This document shows, in pieces, positions 9,996 through 22,232 of a stretch of 64,000 nucleotides of DNA. This DNA comes from Ochotona curzoniae (Eukaryota > Chordata > Mammalia > Lagomorpha > Ochotonidae), in NCBI RefSeq assembly GCF_017591425.1, contig NW_024464918.1, forward strand, positions 10,972,001 to 11,036,000, written 5' to 3'. The notes beneath the pieces are model-generated. The model searched no databases, was not told where the DNA came from, and worked only from the letters and a program-made list of their open reading frames with translations. A program made the translations under genes and the position numbers. The number at the start of each line of letters is the position of its first letter. Positions within the stretch are counted from its first letter, which is position 1.

Positions 9996-11266
9996 CATTT
10001 AGCATTTCATTTGTGATGAGGTTTTAGCAGGCAAATAGTTAAGTTTTCTGGCATAACGCAACTCCCTCTTTAAAGTGTATGAAGACCAAAACCAGTAAAC
10101 CTTATGTGGATCAATCATGGACACAAAAAATATCATAAAAGAAGTGTTCGTACGTGCAGACTTCTCGAGATGTCTCAAGGCACAGTCAAAGGACAGAAAA
10201 ACCAAGATACAAACTCTCACCCTCCATGCTACCAGTGCCTTCAAAGGCTGGTAGGATATTAGCATTGCAAATAGGATTCAAATTATGTTTCTGTCAGATG
10301 GTTAGCCATGTACAGGTGTAGATGCAACTTCCAGTGTGCCCAAGCATATTGGAAGGCCACCAAGCTTCTGGGACAATAAATGAGATAAATGAGAAACCAA
10401 CACTTGTCCTTAAGATCAAAGAACCAATAAACTATGAACATTCCAGAACCAAATTTAGATGAAACACAATCCAAAGAATTAATTTGAGCTTTACTTCATT
10501 TTTTCAAGACTTTGACCCTGGAGGCACCAATTCTGTGCATTTGAGGAGCATGTCTTGAACCCCTTTAATTGTAATGTTATTCAGGAAAATACTTGGGAGT
10601 TATTAAGGAATACTAAAAACATATTTCTGGTAAATCTTGTGTAGTTTGTGCATCTGTATGGTACAACCAGAGCTCTCCACCCCTCAGTTGACACCAGAGA
10701 ATAGTTTTAGGTTTTGTCTTTCTAAAATCATTATTTTGTGTTCCTTCAGCTCTCATGCTTCTCCTCCCTTTGTATTCCTATTTCTCTTTGTCTCCCTTCT
10801 TTTTATTTTTTCTCTGCTCGTCTTCCTCATTGTTGGAAAATTCTTCTCTTCAGTAAAATACATCTGAAGAGATGTGACTTCTGTTCAGCCAGAATATTTG
10901 TATTTCACTAAATAAATCTTGTTATGGAGATTTTGAGACATGAAAGAAGAGTAGAGTGTCATATAACTTCTGTACTCATCCAATTTAAACAGTTACTATG
11001 TGTATTTCATATATTTTGTATAGTAATATCCCTTTTTGCAGAAATCTTAAAGTGATTCCTAGCTTTCACAGGACTTAATCTTTAAAGTTTTCAACAGATA
11101 ATCTAAATGATTGGGGTTCTGTTGAAAGTATAAAATTATAATCAGTCTTTTGTCCCTCCCTCCTATTAAATCTCACGATTTTTTTTTGTTGTTGTTATTG
11201 TTAATCCAGGGCTCACATTTTTCTGTTTGTTGTAGAAATTTTTGTTTGTACTATTTTTCTTTTCTT

Positions 11267-11304
<38 letters not shown>

Positions 11305-12624
11305 GAGTTTTAACTTGATTATACTGAAATTGAAAGCAAAAATCCCATAGTTTGTTTTGGTAAATATGTTGAAAATTATTTCTAAGGAATGTAATTATAC
11401 AAGGATCCGAGGAATGTGTCATTGGGGAATGAAGCACAGTGAAATATCCTGAATTTTAAGGCTTTAAAAATGCTGCCTAAGTGATGGAACACATTGATAA
11501 GAAATAATGTGTATCTTAGAGGATATCATAAAGAATACCCTCTGTGTCTTCAAAGAATGGTGACTAGACTATAATAATTTTCTCTCCCAGGAGAAAATCA
11601 ATCATAGATTCTGGGATTGTTAGAATTTGAGGAGACGTTGGACATGATGGATCTCCTCATTCAGAACTGAGAAAACACTTCATGCGAAGATAAGAGATTT
11701 TCTTATCTGCATATGCACAGGATTCTCCTTTAAACCTCCTCCCTTTATGTTTTAAGCTACAAAGTTACTGAGATTACTCCCAGAAGATGAAGGCTATATT
11801 TGATTTCAGTGATTGAGCTCAGGTCTGCAGCAGATTTTCCTTGTAAACATAGAAGGATGATTCAACAGCAATCTAGTTTTGGTTGTGGCCTTAGTTTTGG
11901 TTTTAAAAGGTAGTGAGAGAAGTGCAAGGTCAGAGAGAATCCCAGTGATGCCAGTTGGGTTAATGACTGCCACATAGACTAAGACTCAATGATAATAACC
12001 CCCAATGAACATAGAAAAATTAATGCAGTTACATTTTTTTTAAACATAGATTGCTTTAGTGGCTGCCTAGAAATAATGTTATTCTTTTTCAGGGTTGAGG
12101 GTGGCACACAGAAGCGTATTTCAGTTTCAGTAGAGAGAATGCTAGTATCTCTCTCGGGTATGGGTGATCACCATAAATGCCTACACAAAAGTCTTTGTCC
12201 CCTAATTAATTTGGAATGAGAAGTATTTAAGGGGACTGCCCAGGTTCTGCTTCTTTTTTTTTTTTTTAACTTTGTAGATAGAAGTTTGCTATGCATATAA
12301 TCGGCATCAGTGTTAGTATGTGAGTTGGCTGATGAAAGCATCTGCAACAGATAACCTGAAACATACATTCTACAGCGACTAGGACCTAAACTAGACTAGT
12401 CAGGTCTCTGGACTAGAAGAATTTCTCCTTTATCCTGATTTGAAAAATATTTAATTCAATCTCAGTTTTTTTTTTTTAATCTTCATTTTGACCACTCCAT
12501 TAGATGCCTAATCTTTCCTCAAGATTTATTATTTCTTTGCAGTAGCTTTTAGACATCACATTTATATTAGCTTTTACTGATGTGTTATGAATGATGAATA
12601 TTTGTTTCACTTTCAGGCCTGTTT
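9996..12624. other. No gene seen; mostly unassigned
   Basis: Contains chance frames at 9999-10265, 10283-10474 and 11989-12219, a (TC)n run at 11271-11297 and oligo(T) at about 12253. Around 10140-10400 several CpGs survive and a broken Cys-x2-Cys frame can be read (see findings). No gene structure is supported. Confidence 0.45.
11271..11297. repeat. (TC)n microsatellite
   Basis: About 13 TC units between T-rich flanks. The overlapping frame encoding an Arg-Glu run on the minus strand is an artefact of this repeat. Confidence 0.95.
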
Positions 12625-12720
12625 CTAAAAGTGTTTATTCATTTTTAAAGTCAATGTGAAAGGGAGAAAAGGAAAGAATAGAAGGAATGAAAGAAGGAAA
12701 GTAGAGAACAAAATATATAT
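12625..12720 (-). mobile_element. Possible CSINE 3'-end fragment
   Basis: TGTTTATTCATTTTTAAAG followed by a purine-rich tract (GGGAGAAAAGGAAAG...) is the antisense CSINE tail pattern. No body follows, so this is tentative. Confidence 0.3.
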
Positions 12721-12799
12721 GGACTTTACACTTTGTGCAAAATTTTTCTTAGAGTGACATTGATTGTGGTAGTGATTTTCAGACGTGCCACTGAAAGGC

Positions 12800-13540
12800 A
12801 TAATTGAAAAAAGGCGGCGAGCTGATCTTTGTTAAGTGAAAAGTTGTGCTCTGCAATAGGCAAAGTCAGGAGAGTACAACCAACAGCAGCCCAGGAGATA
12901 ATTTATATAATAGGCATTTCTGATAAAGGACCATTATTTAAAATATACAGAGAACTAACAAGGAAAAAAAAACCTTGCTTACAAAAATGCCCAAGTCCTT
13001 AATAGCTACCTCACCCCAAAAGAAGACATACAGTAAACAAGCACAGGAAAGGTTCCTCCACATGTGTTTCCACAACACGGCCATTGGGATGGTCAAAATC
13101 TGAACATTAATGACATTAAATAAGGGTGGGGAGCAACAGGAAACTCTCATTAAATATTAATAGGAATTGTGAATACTGTAGCCTTTTTTGGGGTACAGTT
13201 TTGGCAGCTTCATACAAAGGCAAACATACTTCTATGGAGTGATCCAGGAGTTAACCTCCTTCTTGCAAAAACCTGTGCAACATCTATAGATTTATTCATC
13301 ATTGTCAAGAGGTGGAAGCAACCAAGGTTTTTTTCAGTAGGTGAGTGGATAAATAACTTGTAGCACAAAAAGATCTTTTAACAGAATTCACTACAAAGAA
13401 ATGAACTGTCAAAACTGAGGAAGCGTGGGGGAGGAGGCATGGTAGATAAGTCAATATTATTAACTGGAAGAGCAATATGAAAAGGATGTATTCTGCAGAA
13501 TTTCAATCATGACATTCTACAAAACCTGAAGACAGTGAAA
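12800..13540 (+). mobile_element. L1/HAL1-type ORF2 3' fragment, sense
   Basis: The plus strand reads, with frameshifts and stops, as the end of an L1 ORF2: a TAK-like stretch at about 12830, then IYRELTR-like (12935-12965), VGEWINNL (13338-13361) and the 3' wording of old L1 elements. It is strongly decayed, with no long intact frame. Confidence 0.65.
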
Positions 13541-13735
13541 ATATGTATGGATCATTACAGTGCGACAAGTACTTTAAGATCATTCCCTTGTGTAATTCTT
13601 GTAATGACTGTAATAAAGATATCATTTTTATCTTACAAATGAGAAATGTGAGGATAATGAAACTAAACCAAAACGGGCAGTTAATATGTGGCACAGATTA
13701 TTTTCAAAGCCAGACATGCACTGCGTAGAGTTTGT
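13541..13735 (+). mobile_element. MIR SINE
   Basis: Core match by eye: AGTACTTTAAGATCATTCCC, TGTAATTCTTGTAATGACTG, ATATCATTTTTATCTTACAA, ATGAGAAATGTGAGGATAAT. This parallels the MIR phrase in which a Pol III SINE body precedes CCATTTTACAGATGAGGAAAC. Sense orientation. Confidence 0.6.
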
Positions 13736-15380
13736 TCTTCTACTTAGAAGTATGTTTGAAATGTGATGCTTAACGATTGTATTCAATTTGGTGATTGCAT
13801 TGTGTTTTTAAATTGCTTGGGCCAAAACTTAAAATTGGAAGATTTCAGATAATAATCCATACTTGTATGTTCCTTTGAGATATAAGCCCTGACCACCACA
13901 TGGCTCTGTCTTCTTGTAGGAGCTACCAAATAGTGGCTTCTCCATTTATTCAGAACCTGCATTTCAGAGCTTGCCCTAATTACTATTTTTATTATCTTGT
14001 CCTGACTCTCCAAAACTGTATCAGTAACTATTGACCACTTATTATTTTACACTGCTTCCTTTCTTATGTAATAGGAAACTGTGTCCTTCCCTGAGACAAT
14101 GAGAACTTATAGAGTAAGAGTTTTCAAGAAAAGGGAGAGTATGCTGTTAATTGTAGAGGCTAAAGTTAAATTTATTCTTGTTTATTATGTGAGTGTCACA
14201 ACTATTTTACTCATTTATTTTATGTAGTTAGCATCTGTGAGAAATGCAGCTTGTAAAAGTTGCACTAATACTTCACTAGATGAATGTGTATCTTTCGGGT
14301 GATTTGCCTTGCTTTTCCAAGAGTTCTTTTCCTCACTTTAGAAATTAAAAACATAAACTATTTAAATAATTGAGCTGAACACCTGATATTAAGTAGTTTC
14401 TTAGAAAGAGAAGTATTAGCTTTTTTCCTTAGTTTTTTTCTCATTGTATCAATCTGACCCTTCACTTCTGTAATAAATTTTAGTTACAGTATTTTTGCAT
14501 TAATAGGTTACCATTGAGATCATTTGCTAAGTATTATCTACTTTGTCTTGTGTTTTATTGGCCTGTGGATATTGCCTTTCTAATCTGAGTTGTGTAAATG
14601 GAAGTGTAATGATTACCATAGAGATGAGGTTACAGTGAGCTCAAGCCTCACATGGGGTGAGAGAAATCAAGCAACAGTATCTTTTTCCTCAAAATGCCAT
14701 TCAGGATAGGAGATATATGACAGAAAGAGGCCAAATTGTATATCTAGAATAAAATGGGAGCTGACTGTCAGAAAGAAGAGGCACTTTAATTGGCAGTCAT
14801 TCTGTCCAAGCTGTCATCAGGGTTGACCCTTGCTGAGGGATATTAGCTCAAATGAGGGAAGCAAAATAGATACTTTTGATGTTTTATCCTATTGGCACTA
14901 TGCAGTATATCTGGTAAAATAAAAGCTTCATGATGCAAAAGTCAGCCTCAATGTCTTTCTTTTGCTTTAGAGACAAAAATAGGTTTTCCTTCTTGATATC
15001 TCTGAACAAATGATTCACACTTGAACCTACTCAGTCACTGTAGAATCATGTAATTGTAGTGTTAGATAAGAATTTTTTTTAAAAAACCACATAAGTTATT
15101 TTAAGAAGTCAAGAAAATGATATATTTTGTTCATCCCAAAATGAAACTAATAATTTAAAAGGATTGAGTTACAGAGGAGGTAAAAATAACAGTATTTGAT
15201 CTAATGCTTTTGTTGTCCAGAATGACTTCTAGGAATTTTTTCCATTCTCTAATCTTCTCTTTACAGCAGTGGTTCTTTTTAAAATTTAGTTTTATCATAT
15301 GGTAGTGTAGGCTTTCTCAATGAAATTCCCACTTTAATGAATGCAAAATCATTGTCTTTCACCTTTATTTTCAGCTGTCA
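13736..15380. other. No gene seen; unassigned AT-rich sequence
   Basis: A minus-strand frame at 13783-14013 has no recognisable domain. No repeat assigned, although old, unrecognised fragments are likely. Confidence 0.5.
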
Positions 15381-15395
15381 AAAGTTCTAACTTGT

Positions 15396-15729
15396 GGGCC
15401 CGGCGCGGTGGCGCAAGTGGTTAAGGGTCCTCGCCTTGCACCCCCGGGATCCCATATGGGCGCCGGTTCTAATCCCGGCAGCCCCGCTTCCCTTCCAGCT
15501 CCCTGCTTGTGGCCTGGGAAAGCAGTCGAGGACGGCCCAAAGCTTTGGGAACCTGCACCCGTGTGGGAGACCCGGAAGAGGCTCCTGGCTTCGGATTGGC
15601 ATAGTATCGGCCCGTTGCGCTCACTTGGGGAGTGAATCATCGGACGGAAGATCTTCCTCTCTGTCTCTCCTCTCTGTATATCCGCATTTCCAATGAAAAA
15701 ATAATAAAAATAAATCTTTAAAAAAAAAA
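15396..15729 (+). mobile_element. Young full-length CSINE (GCGCAAGTGG subtype)
   Basis: A tRNA-derived Pol III SINE. The head has an A-box-like GGTGGCGCAAGTGGTTAAGG and a B-box-like GGTTCTAATCC. The body includes GGCCTGGGAAAGCAGTCGAG, CCCGTGTGGGAGACCCGG, GGCTTCGGATTGGCATAG and GGACGGAAGATCTTCC. It ends in CTGTATATCCGCATTTCC, AT-rich and A-rich DNA. A perfect 15-bp target-site duplication AAAGTTCTAACTTGT flanks it (15381-15395 and 15730-15744), so insertion was recent. CpG content is high. It moves with L1 machinery and encodes nothing; frames up to 126 codons across it are artefacts. Confidence 0.95.
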
Positions 15730-15827
15730 AAAGTTCTAACTTGTTACTCATAAGTTTATATTTTGGTGTTATCTTAATGACATGTAGTACCTTATTTTTT
15801 CCTCATCAGAGGATTACATAATACAGC

Positions 15828-15940
15828 CCTGGTGGATGTGACCCATTTGTGAACCAGCAGATGGAAGACCTTCTCTTTATTTCTCCTTCTCTCTGTGTAT
15901 CTGACTTTCCAATAAAAATGAATAAATCATTTTTAAAGAG
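15828..15940 (+). mobile_element. CSINE 3'-end fragment
   Basis: CCATTTGTGAACCAGCAGAT, GGAAGACCTTCTC, CTCTGTGTATCTGACTTTCC and AATAAAAATGAATAAATC are the sense 3' third of a CSINE. Confidence 0.75.
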
Positions 15941-15964
15941 AAAATAGCAACCAAAAGACATTAT

Positions 15965-16140
15965 AGTGCTCCTCTAGATAAATATATGTATATACATGCT
16001 TAGCTAAATATCTATTGATCTTGTGTTTGGCATGAATGTTGCCTTGTATCAGAGAAAACATATACTATTTGTCCTTCTGAGATTGGCTTATTTCAGTGAC
16101 CATATATCAGTATAATGCTGTTTTGACTTTCAATCACTAA
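15965..16140 (-). mobile_element. Possible L1M 3'-UTR fragment
   Basis: TGAGATTGGCTTATTTCAG and nearby wording resemble the antisense L1M 3' end phrase GACTGGCTTATTTCACTTAG. Boundaries are uncertain. Confidence 0.4.
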
Positions 16141-17489
16141 AATGATGAGCTAAAGGAGCTTCTTTTGTTTGTAAATTACCCAGCCTCAAGTATTTTATTT
16201 ATTTTGATAATAGAAAACAAACTAGTACAGAATCCTGCATTCTTGTGTGAAGAATCAGGTAGGATTATCTTTTCACTACTTGCTTTGGAAATGTAGTACT
16301 CAGAGATGTAAAATGACTTTGGGAGCTTGCCTTATGATGAGATTTAGTCTTGACTCTTATTAGTGATGGTTTCCGCTAACTTGTGATAAGCCCAAGAAAT
16401 GAAGGGATTTGTTAGAAGGATAAGGGCTGGTTCTGAGAAGTGACCACCAGTGTGAGTGCCTACACTTACAGATAGCTACAGCCACTATGAAAACACATGG
16501 TTCTTACAGAGCATTAGTATTGCAACCTGATTTTTTTTTTAAATTTTTGATTTTGGAATCCTTCTGCTTTAGAGTCAGGTTCCCGTAAAATAGCATCTGG
16601 CCTTGGCCAGGAGTTGTATGAGAACTTGATTTATTGTCCCATTAAATTTGTGTTCAGAAAAAAAAAATCAGTCTTGTAACTTAAGAAGAAGCAGTTTATG
16701 CTTGGACAAACAATGAAGTTCAGAAAAATAAAATGCATTTTAGAAGTGGTGCCATGGTGGTGTCATTTCAAGGGAGAGTTTTGTTCCAAAGGAATATACC
16801 CTTTCCTGCTGTTCCTTTGATGCTAAACTGACATCATTTCTGGGAATATCCCGTTTACAACCTTGAAAATGAGTGATGCTAGTGGCCATTAAAACAAATT
16901 GGAAAGCGGGCAAAGGGAGAAAAAACATTATCACTCTGGAAAGCCCTAGTGAAGATAGTGATTCTTTGTACTGAATGAAACTGTTTTATTCTTCATTAAC
17001 TTTTTGCTTCATCATATTTTATTTTCCACCAGTCCCTCAAATTAGTAAGACGTTTCTCTGCTTTTGTTGAGTAGAAAAACAGATAATTTGGTGGAATCAG
17101 GTAAAGAATGTGCTTAGGGATCACACGAAGTGAAATGGATAGCACATCAGAGAACTTCAGTCCCTGAGTTCTTACATCACCCACGGCTGCCTTAGATGTC
17201 TCGTCTTGTGACACAGCCCTAAATGGCAGAGCTTTTACTGACAAGACGGTGTTCCCATTCTGTTTGGGGCTTTCAGTTAACAAACCTTTCCCTCTGGAGA
17301 AACTGGAAATACGTGCTGCCTATTTGCAGCTTAGTATCTCTATTTTATGGTATCATTATCTTATAAAATATATTCTCTTTTATTTGCTAAGTTACTCCCT
17401 AATGTTTATTGCCCAATCAAAGCTGGATAAGATTAAAACCAAATTGATTTTGATTTTAATTTGTGAGAGCCCTTACCACACTTTTTCCT
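16141..17489. other. No established gene; contains one ORF of interest
   Basis: A MIR-like stretch may lie at about 16225-16340 (CTCAGAGATGTAAAATGAC). The minus-strand open frame 16996-17319 is listed separately. The rest is unassigned AT-rich DNA. Confidence 0.45.
16996..17319 (-). other. Unassigned open frame, possible exon or retrocopy scrap
   Basis: A minus-strand frame is open from 17319 to a stop ending at 16996. It has no ATG at its start; the first usable non-ATG codon in the predicted frame is a TTG at 17283. The translation is mixed-polarity and rich in Lys, Ser and Thr, ending NLRDWWKIKYDEAKS. About six CpGs occur in 324 bp, more than in the flanks. An AG (minus strand, just upstream of 17319) could serve as a weak acceptor, but the polypyrimidine tract is poor. 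I do not recognise the protein, and chance cannot be excluded in 64 kb. Confidence 0.15.
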
Positions 17490-17825
17490 GGGCCCAGCGC
17501 GATAGCCTAGTGGCAAAAGTCCTTGCCTTGAATGCGCTCAGGATCCCATATGGGTGCTGGTTCTAATCCCAGAGGCCCCACTTCCCATCCAGCTCCCTGC
17601 TTGTGGCCTGGGAAAGGAGTCAAGGATGGTCCAAAGCTTTGGGACCCTGTACCCGCATGGGAGACCTGGAAGAGCTCCTGGCTCCCGGCTTCGGATTGGC
17701 GCAGTACTGGCTATTGTGGTCACTTGAGGAGTGAGTCATTGGACGGAAGATCTTTCTTCCTGTCTCTCCTCCTCTCTGTATATCTGCCTTTGCAATAAAA
17801 ATAAACAAATCTTTTTCTTTTAAAA
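17490..17825 (+). mobile_element. CSINE (GCCTAGTGG subtype)
   Basis: Complete sense copy: GGGCCCAGCGCGATAGCC, ATGGGTGCTGGTTCTAATCC, GGCCTGGGAAAGGAGTCAAG, GGCTTCGGATTGGCGCAG, GTATATCTGCCTTTGC, AATAAACAAATC. Flanks ACTTTTTCCTG (17480-17490) and ACTTT...CCTG (about 17826-17840) look like a target-site duplication expanded in its T run. Confidence 0.88.
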
Positions 17826-18614
17826 ACTTTTTTTTTCCTGGAAAGTTTCTTAAAGAAGCAATGCCTTGGTATAGAGTTTGATGTTTAAATTTGCTGTTTC
17901 AAGAACCCTTGTTGAAGAAGATAGGGCATCATACAGACATGAGGCTTATACAAATGCAGCTGGAGTGAAAGAAGGAGGGAAGAGGACAGGGTGGGGGGAG
18001 AGGTAAAGACAAATGTGTTTTCATTGAACCAATTGAAGTAAGATAGCTTGTTTTACAGTTTACATGGAAGTTTAAAAGGTTTGCTTCATTGGTTGGTGAC
18101 CTTTGGTATCAAAATATTTTATAGCTGTAATTAAATCCTTTGAGTCTTAAGTTGAAAGAATTGGAAGATAACTTAGTGGTATTTTCAAAATGTGATTCTT
18201 TGACTCCTTTTTCAAAATCACCCACTCGTTCTTGGAAAAATACAGATTCATTTTCCAAGTACAGGTTATTGAATTTAGTTCTTTGGAAATGAGGCTCAGG
18301 ACTCAGCATTTTCCTAGGCTTCCCAAGGGATAGTGATGTAGTTAAATGCAGTCCAATTAGTAATGCAGAACTTCCTTATTTTTAGAAGAGATGTCACCTA
18401 AGAACAGAGTAGTGAAGTGACCTGCCCAGAAAAGCACAGTGTATTAATAGACATCCATATGTTAACTGATTTTAAAACTTTGGCTTTTTGTCTACATAGC
18501 ATTTTAAACTTCCATGTATCATTTCTAGGTAAGAATAGTCATGTTTGGTTTATGTATTTGTTAAATGCTATTTAATCACTATGATAAATAATGATTAAAT
18601 TGAGATTAGACATG
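17826..18614. other. No gene seen; MIR-like piece near 18370-18455
   Basis: AGAGTAGTGAAGTGACCTGC and CCAGAAAAGCACAGTG near 18400-18440 resemble the MIR core (GTTAAGTGACTTGCCCAAGGTCACACAG). Otherwise unassigned. Confidence 0.4.
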
Positions 18615-18784
18615 GCTGGCAGTGCAGGGTCCTAAGGTTTTGGGCCGTCCTCAACTGCTTTCCCAGGCTACAAGCAGGGAGCTGGATGGGAAGCGGGGCT
18701 GCTGGGATTAGAACTGGCGTCCATATGGGATCCTGGCGCATGCAAGGAGAGGACTTTAGCCGCTAGGCCACTGCACAGAGTCCT
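18615..18784 (-). mobile_element. CSINE 5'-half only
   Basis: The antisense copy begins in mid-body (CTGGCAGTGCAGGGTCC) and runs to an intact head (GGGATTAGAACTGGCGTCC, TTTAGCCGCTAGGCCACTGC). The normal 3' half with the purine tract and A/T tail is absent. This is the reverse of the usual 5' truncation, so a later deletion or internal priming is likely. Confidence 0.85.
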
Positions 18785-21700
18785 AGGATGGGACTTTTCT
18801 GGATCTTCCATATAAGCCCTGCAGAATGCTTAGTTTTAAAAGTTTCGTATGAAACTGGTCTCACTAATGGGCATTATGGTTAGGTTAAACAACCAGGCCT
18901 GGCCAAATAGTGTATTTGAGCCCCTCCAACAATGGTATAGAAGTCAAAATCAGCAATGTAACATGACCCAGGCAAGAAAGATCTGGTGTTAGGAACGCTT
19001 CGTCTTTCACTAACTATGAGGACAAGGGCGTTTGGAGCTGTCTGTGGCCATTTTGGGCGAGAACCTGTTTAAAGATGACATCAGCACCACAAAACAGGCT
19101 TTAAAAAGTTCTCTGATTTTATTCCAGGAATCAGACCTTACTTTGGAAAAACATTACTTTATATTTCAGCCTTATGTGCAAGGCTAACTAGAGGAGTGAC
19201 AGAGTCAGGAGACCTGGACTAGTGACAGGTTTAGTAACATTTGCTTATTTTGTGTGTAAATTGGATTTTAATTTCCATTGTTTAGGTTTGTCTTGCATGG
19301 TTTCCTTATTTTTTGGTTCTTGGCTTATTTTCTCATTCTCCCTGTGGGGAGGATCAAAGTTTTGAGAGTGGGATCTAGGGCTCATGATTGTAGAAAAGGA
19401 TTTCCCTAGGAAAAAACGTGTTCCCAGGATCTACCACTCTAGAAGCCAGCTTTTGTTGCGAGATATCAGAGAAGCAGCTTATGCTGCACTCATCGAAGAC
19501 TCAGATTCCAAAACACCATCCAACAATACCCCGAAGTACTGTCAGGAACGTTCGACTAACACACAAAGGCGATCTCTTTTTCCCTAGCTGAACATTCTGA
19601 AGCAGTATTTTTTTTTTCAAAAACTGTGCCTTGGTGGGCCATTCTGATGTGCCACTTTAGTTATTGAACATACACAATAGCTTTGTTAGCACCAAAACAT
19701 GCCTCCATATGATAATCATTCCTTTGCTGGGCTCAGGGGAGCTGTATATTACCAAAAAGAAAGAAAAGTGAAGAACCTAAGACTTCCTTTCACAGCAGAA
19801 CTATGTTAATCTGTGAAGTACAAATTTAGGTATTTCCACCCAAGAGCTAGTGCTATTTCTTGTGTTTCATCGCTTCAGGATGCTTGGAAAGATGAGCTTT
19901 TATGTTCAAGGGGAATATCACAATCGCATGGTTTTTGGTTTTTTTGGGGGGTGGGTGTATTGTATGATCTTGTGTACTATTTTGTGCCTCTATTTTAAGA
20001 GTGCATCCTGTAAGATAGCCTAAATACTGAAAAGTATATTTTATGCCTTCTTCAGTGAGCGAGGCTAGTAAAATAGTAGAGTCTGGAAATTAAATAATAA
20101 AAAATTCTCAAAAGTGAAGAAACTGAATTTTCATTTGTGTTTAGTTTACCAAACTGTAATAGGAATATGTTTTTTCTACTACCACATAACATTTCAGAAT
20201 AAACTTGATGTTTCTAGATAAGTTTTTAGATAAGAAAAGTGGCATGATAAACTAAAAGTTTGGGCATATTAACAATCAGATATTCCTGTTTCTTATTTCT
20301 TTTTTAGTTCAAGGGAAATACAAAATATTGATTCAATTAATTGGTCACCCAGTTATACATAAAATATTTAGAAAAATCAGACTCATCAAAAATATAAGTC
20401 ATAAATACAGATTAGTAGGACTTATTCTCCAAATGTAGGATACTTTTTTTTGCAAGTACATATGATATAAGTACAGTATAATGCTTCTAAAAGTTTGTGG
20501 ACAGTGGGATTAAAAGGTAATTGCATTTCCATGAATTTTTAAAGACTCATCCTGCTGCCTTATATGTTAAGTATCTTAGTGTTATGCGTAATTAAAAGTA
20601 TCAAAGTGCCCAAAATGCCTGTAGGATTGGATGCAAGAAGCAAGTGACTGGTGTGGACTTAATCACTAGGGACCCTGCTCTCTTACAAGGTGGAGACATT
20701 GTATTATCTTTTATCTGATGTATACATGGATTCAACCAAACTTGCATTTTGTAGAACTCTTTATCCGTGCCACATGCTCATTCTGCCTCCAACCGAGGCC
20801 TGAATTCCAGTAGTGGCTTTGGTTTTGTGAATTCTCAGAGTTAACACAGTTCGGATGCTTGTCACGTAGATGTGCATTATGTAACTCTCTCTCCTTAATG
20901 CCAGATTTACTTTCAGATCATTGGTGGGTTAATTGAACCAATGACAGAGATCTTGCCAAAATCTGAGAAATTGTACTCTGACCTTGGAAGTAGGTTTAAG
21001 TGTAATTTCATTTAAATAGCTCAAAAGCTTTTATATAAATGTAAGTTGGCAGATAGATGGTATTTTGGGAGGGTCATAGCAGAAGCTATGTGAAATAACC
21101 AAGTAAAGTGAATATTTTTTTTTTCTAGTAGAAGGACAGACATATTAATTGTTATTTTTTAAAAAGTATTGCTGTTCATTTTTATACTTGCCTATTTGTA
21201 AAAATAATTGGCTTTGTCAAGCATGTTTTTCTTTATGGAGTGTCAGTTCTGGATGTATGTAAAGTTTCAGGGAGGAGGCTCATGAGCTTCTGCTGGATGG
21301 GAGCAAGTGCAAGAATGATGTGTTCTCCTGCAGACAGCATTACAAGTATTAATTACTGAGTAGAATATGTGCAAACTCCAGGGATGATTGTTTATCAACC
21401 TTGACATTTTTCAGTTCAAAACCGATTAACGATTTATATCTTGTCACAAGATAGGCTCAGCTGACTTCAGAGTGTTTACTGAGCTTTAGTATTCCTGTTA
21501 CAAAAAGCTAATTGAGAAGGGATGCATTATTGAATCTTTTATGCCAAACTTTTCTTAACCTTGCTCCGTGGATGTCATTTGCATCTCTAAATTTCCATTC
21601 TTACCAATGTTATTTCAGCATCTCCCATAATTAGAATTGTATAAATTTTAGCTGCTCAATCATTTCTTCCTTCCTTTTTGAAATATGCTAACAGATGGGG

Positions 21701-22232
21701 AAATGGAGGTGGGCTCCCTGTGTTCTTGCTTTCAGACTAAAGGAAGTTAAACATTAAAAACTCAGAAAGTGCCTGTACACACCTCCATTTCATTGTGATC
21801 AGCAGTACATTTCCCCTGAGGTAGGAAGAGAAATGTGAATACAGTTTTTTAACCTCTTCAATTTTAGCTTACAGTTTTGTCCTGAATATTTCCTTTGGTT
21901 CCGTCAACTGTGTATGCTATAACACAAGGGATAAGGGTGAGAAAAAAAAATGCTTGCCTGAGTCATTTGCTTTCATGTGATATTTCATAGCACATCCAGC
22001 TAGTTTCCTAAGAAATGAAGAAATGTTAATTAAAATATGCACATCTAAGAAGAAGAACATAAAGTAGGATTGACAAAATTAGATTTGATGAGCTAGGTAA
22101 AAACAACTGAACTTTGGAAAGACTTATGCAAACACATGTAATTTCAGAGGGTCTCTCATAAATATGATAAAGCAACCTTTGTAATTTTTATTATTTTCTG
22201 AATCAACAAATGAGTACATTTCATTTTCTTAA
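18785..22232. other. Repeat-poor stretch; no established gene
   Basis: About 3.4 kb with almost no recognisable interspersed repeats. It includes the CpG-bearing ORF at 19366-19587. A short piece at about 20480-20540 carries a CTTCTAAAAGTTTGTGG motif that also appears, in variant form, elsewhere in the window. No gene structure can be built from it. Confidence 0.45.
19366..19587 (+). other. Unassigned CpG-bearing ORF, possible exon or retrocopy
   Basis: An open frame runs from after a TGA at 19363-19365 to a TAG at 19585-19587, with an ATG at 19384 giving 67 residues. The composition is protein-like and charged (MIVEKDFPRKKRVPR at the start; a middle with RDIREAAYAALIEDSDS; ending RRSLFP). 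It holds about seven CpGs in 200 bp, in a region otherwise CpG-poor. No signal peptide, membrane segment or known domain is visible. No Kozak context, clear acceptor or upstream exon is seen. It could be a terminal exon, a decayed retrocopy or chance. Confidence 0.2.

Noticed and set aside
15396..15480. Possible tRNA gene
   Set aside because: The A- and B-box-like motifs belong to the tRNA-derived head of CSINE. No complete cloverleaf or anticodon arm is seen.
15371..15751. 126-codon minus-strand frame
   Set aside because: It is entirely the antisense of a young CSINE and its flanks, with the same peptide-like phrases recurring in other CSINE copies.
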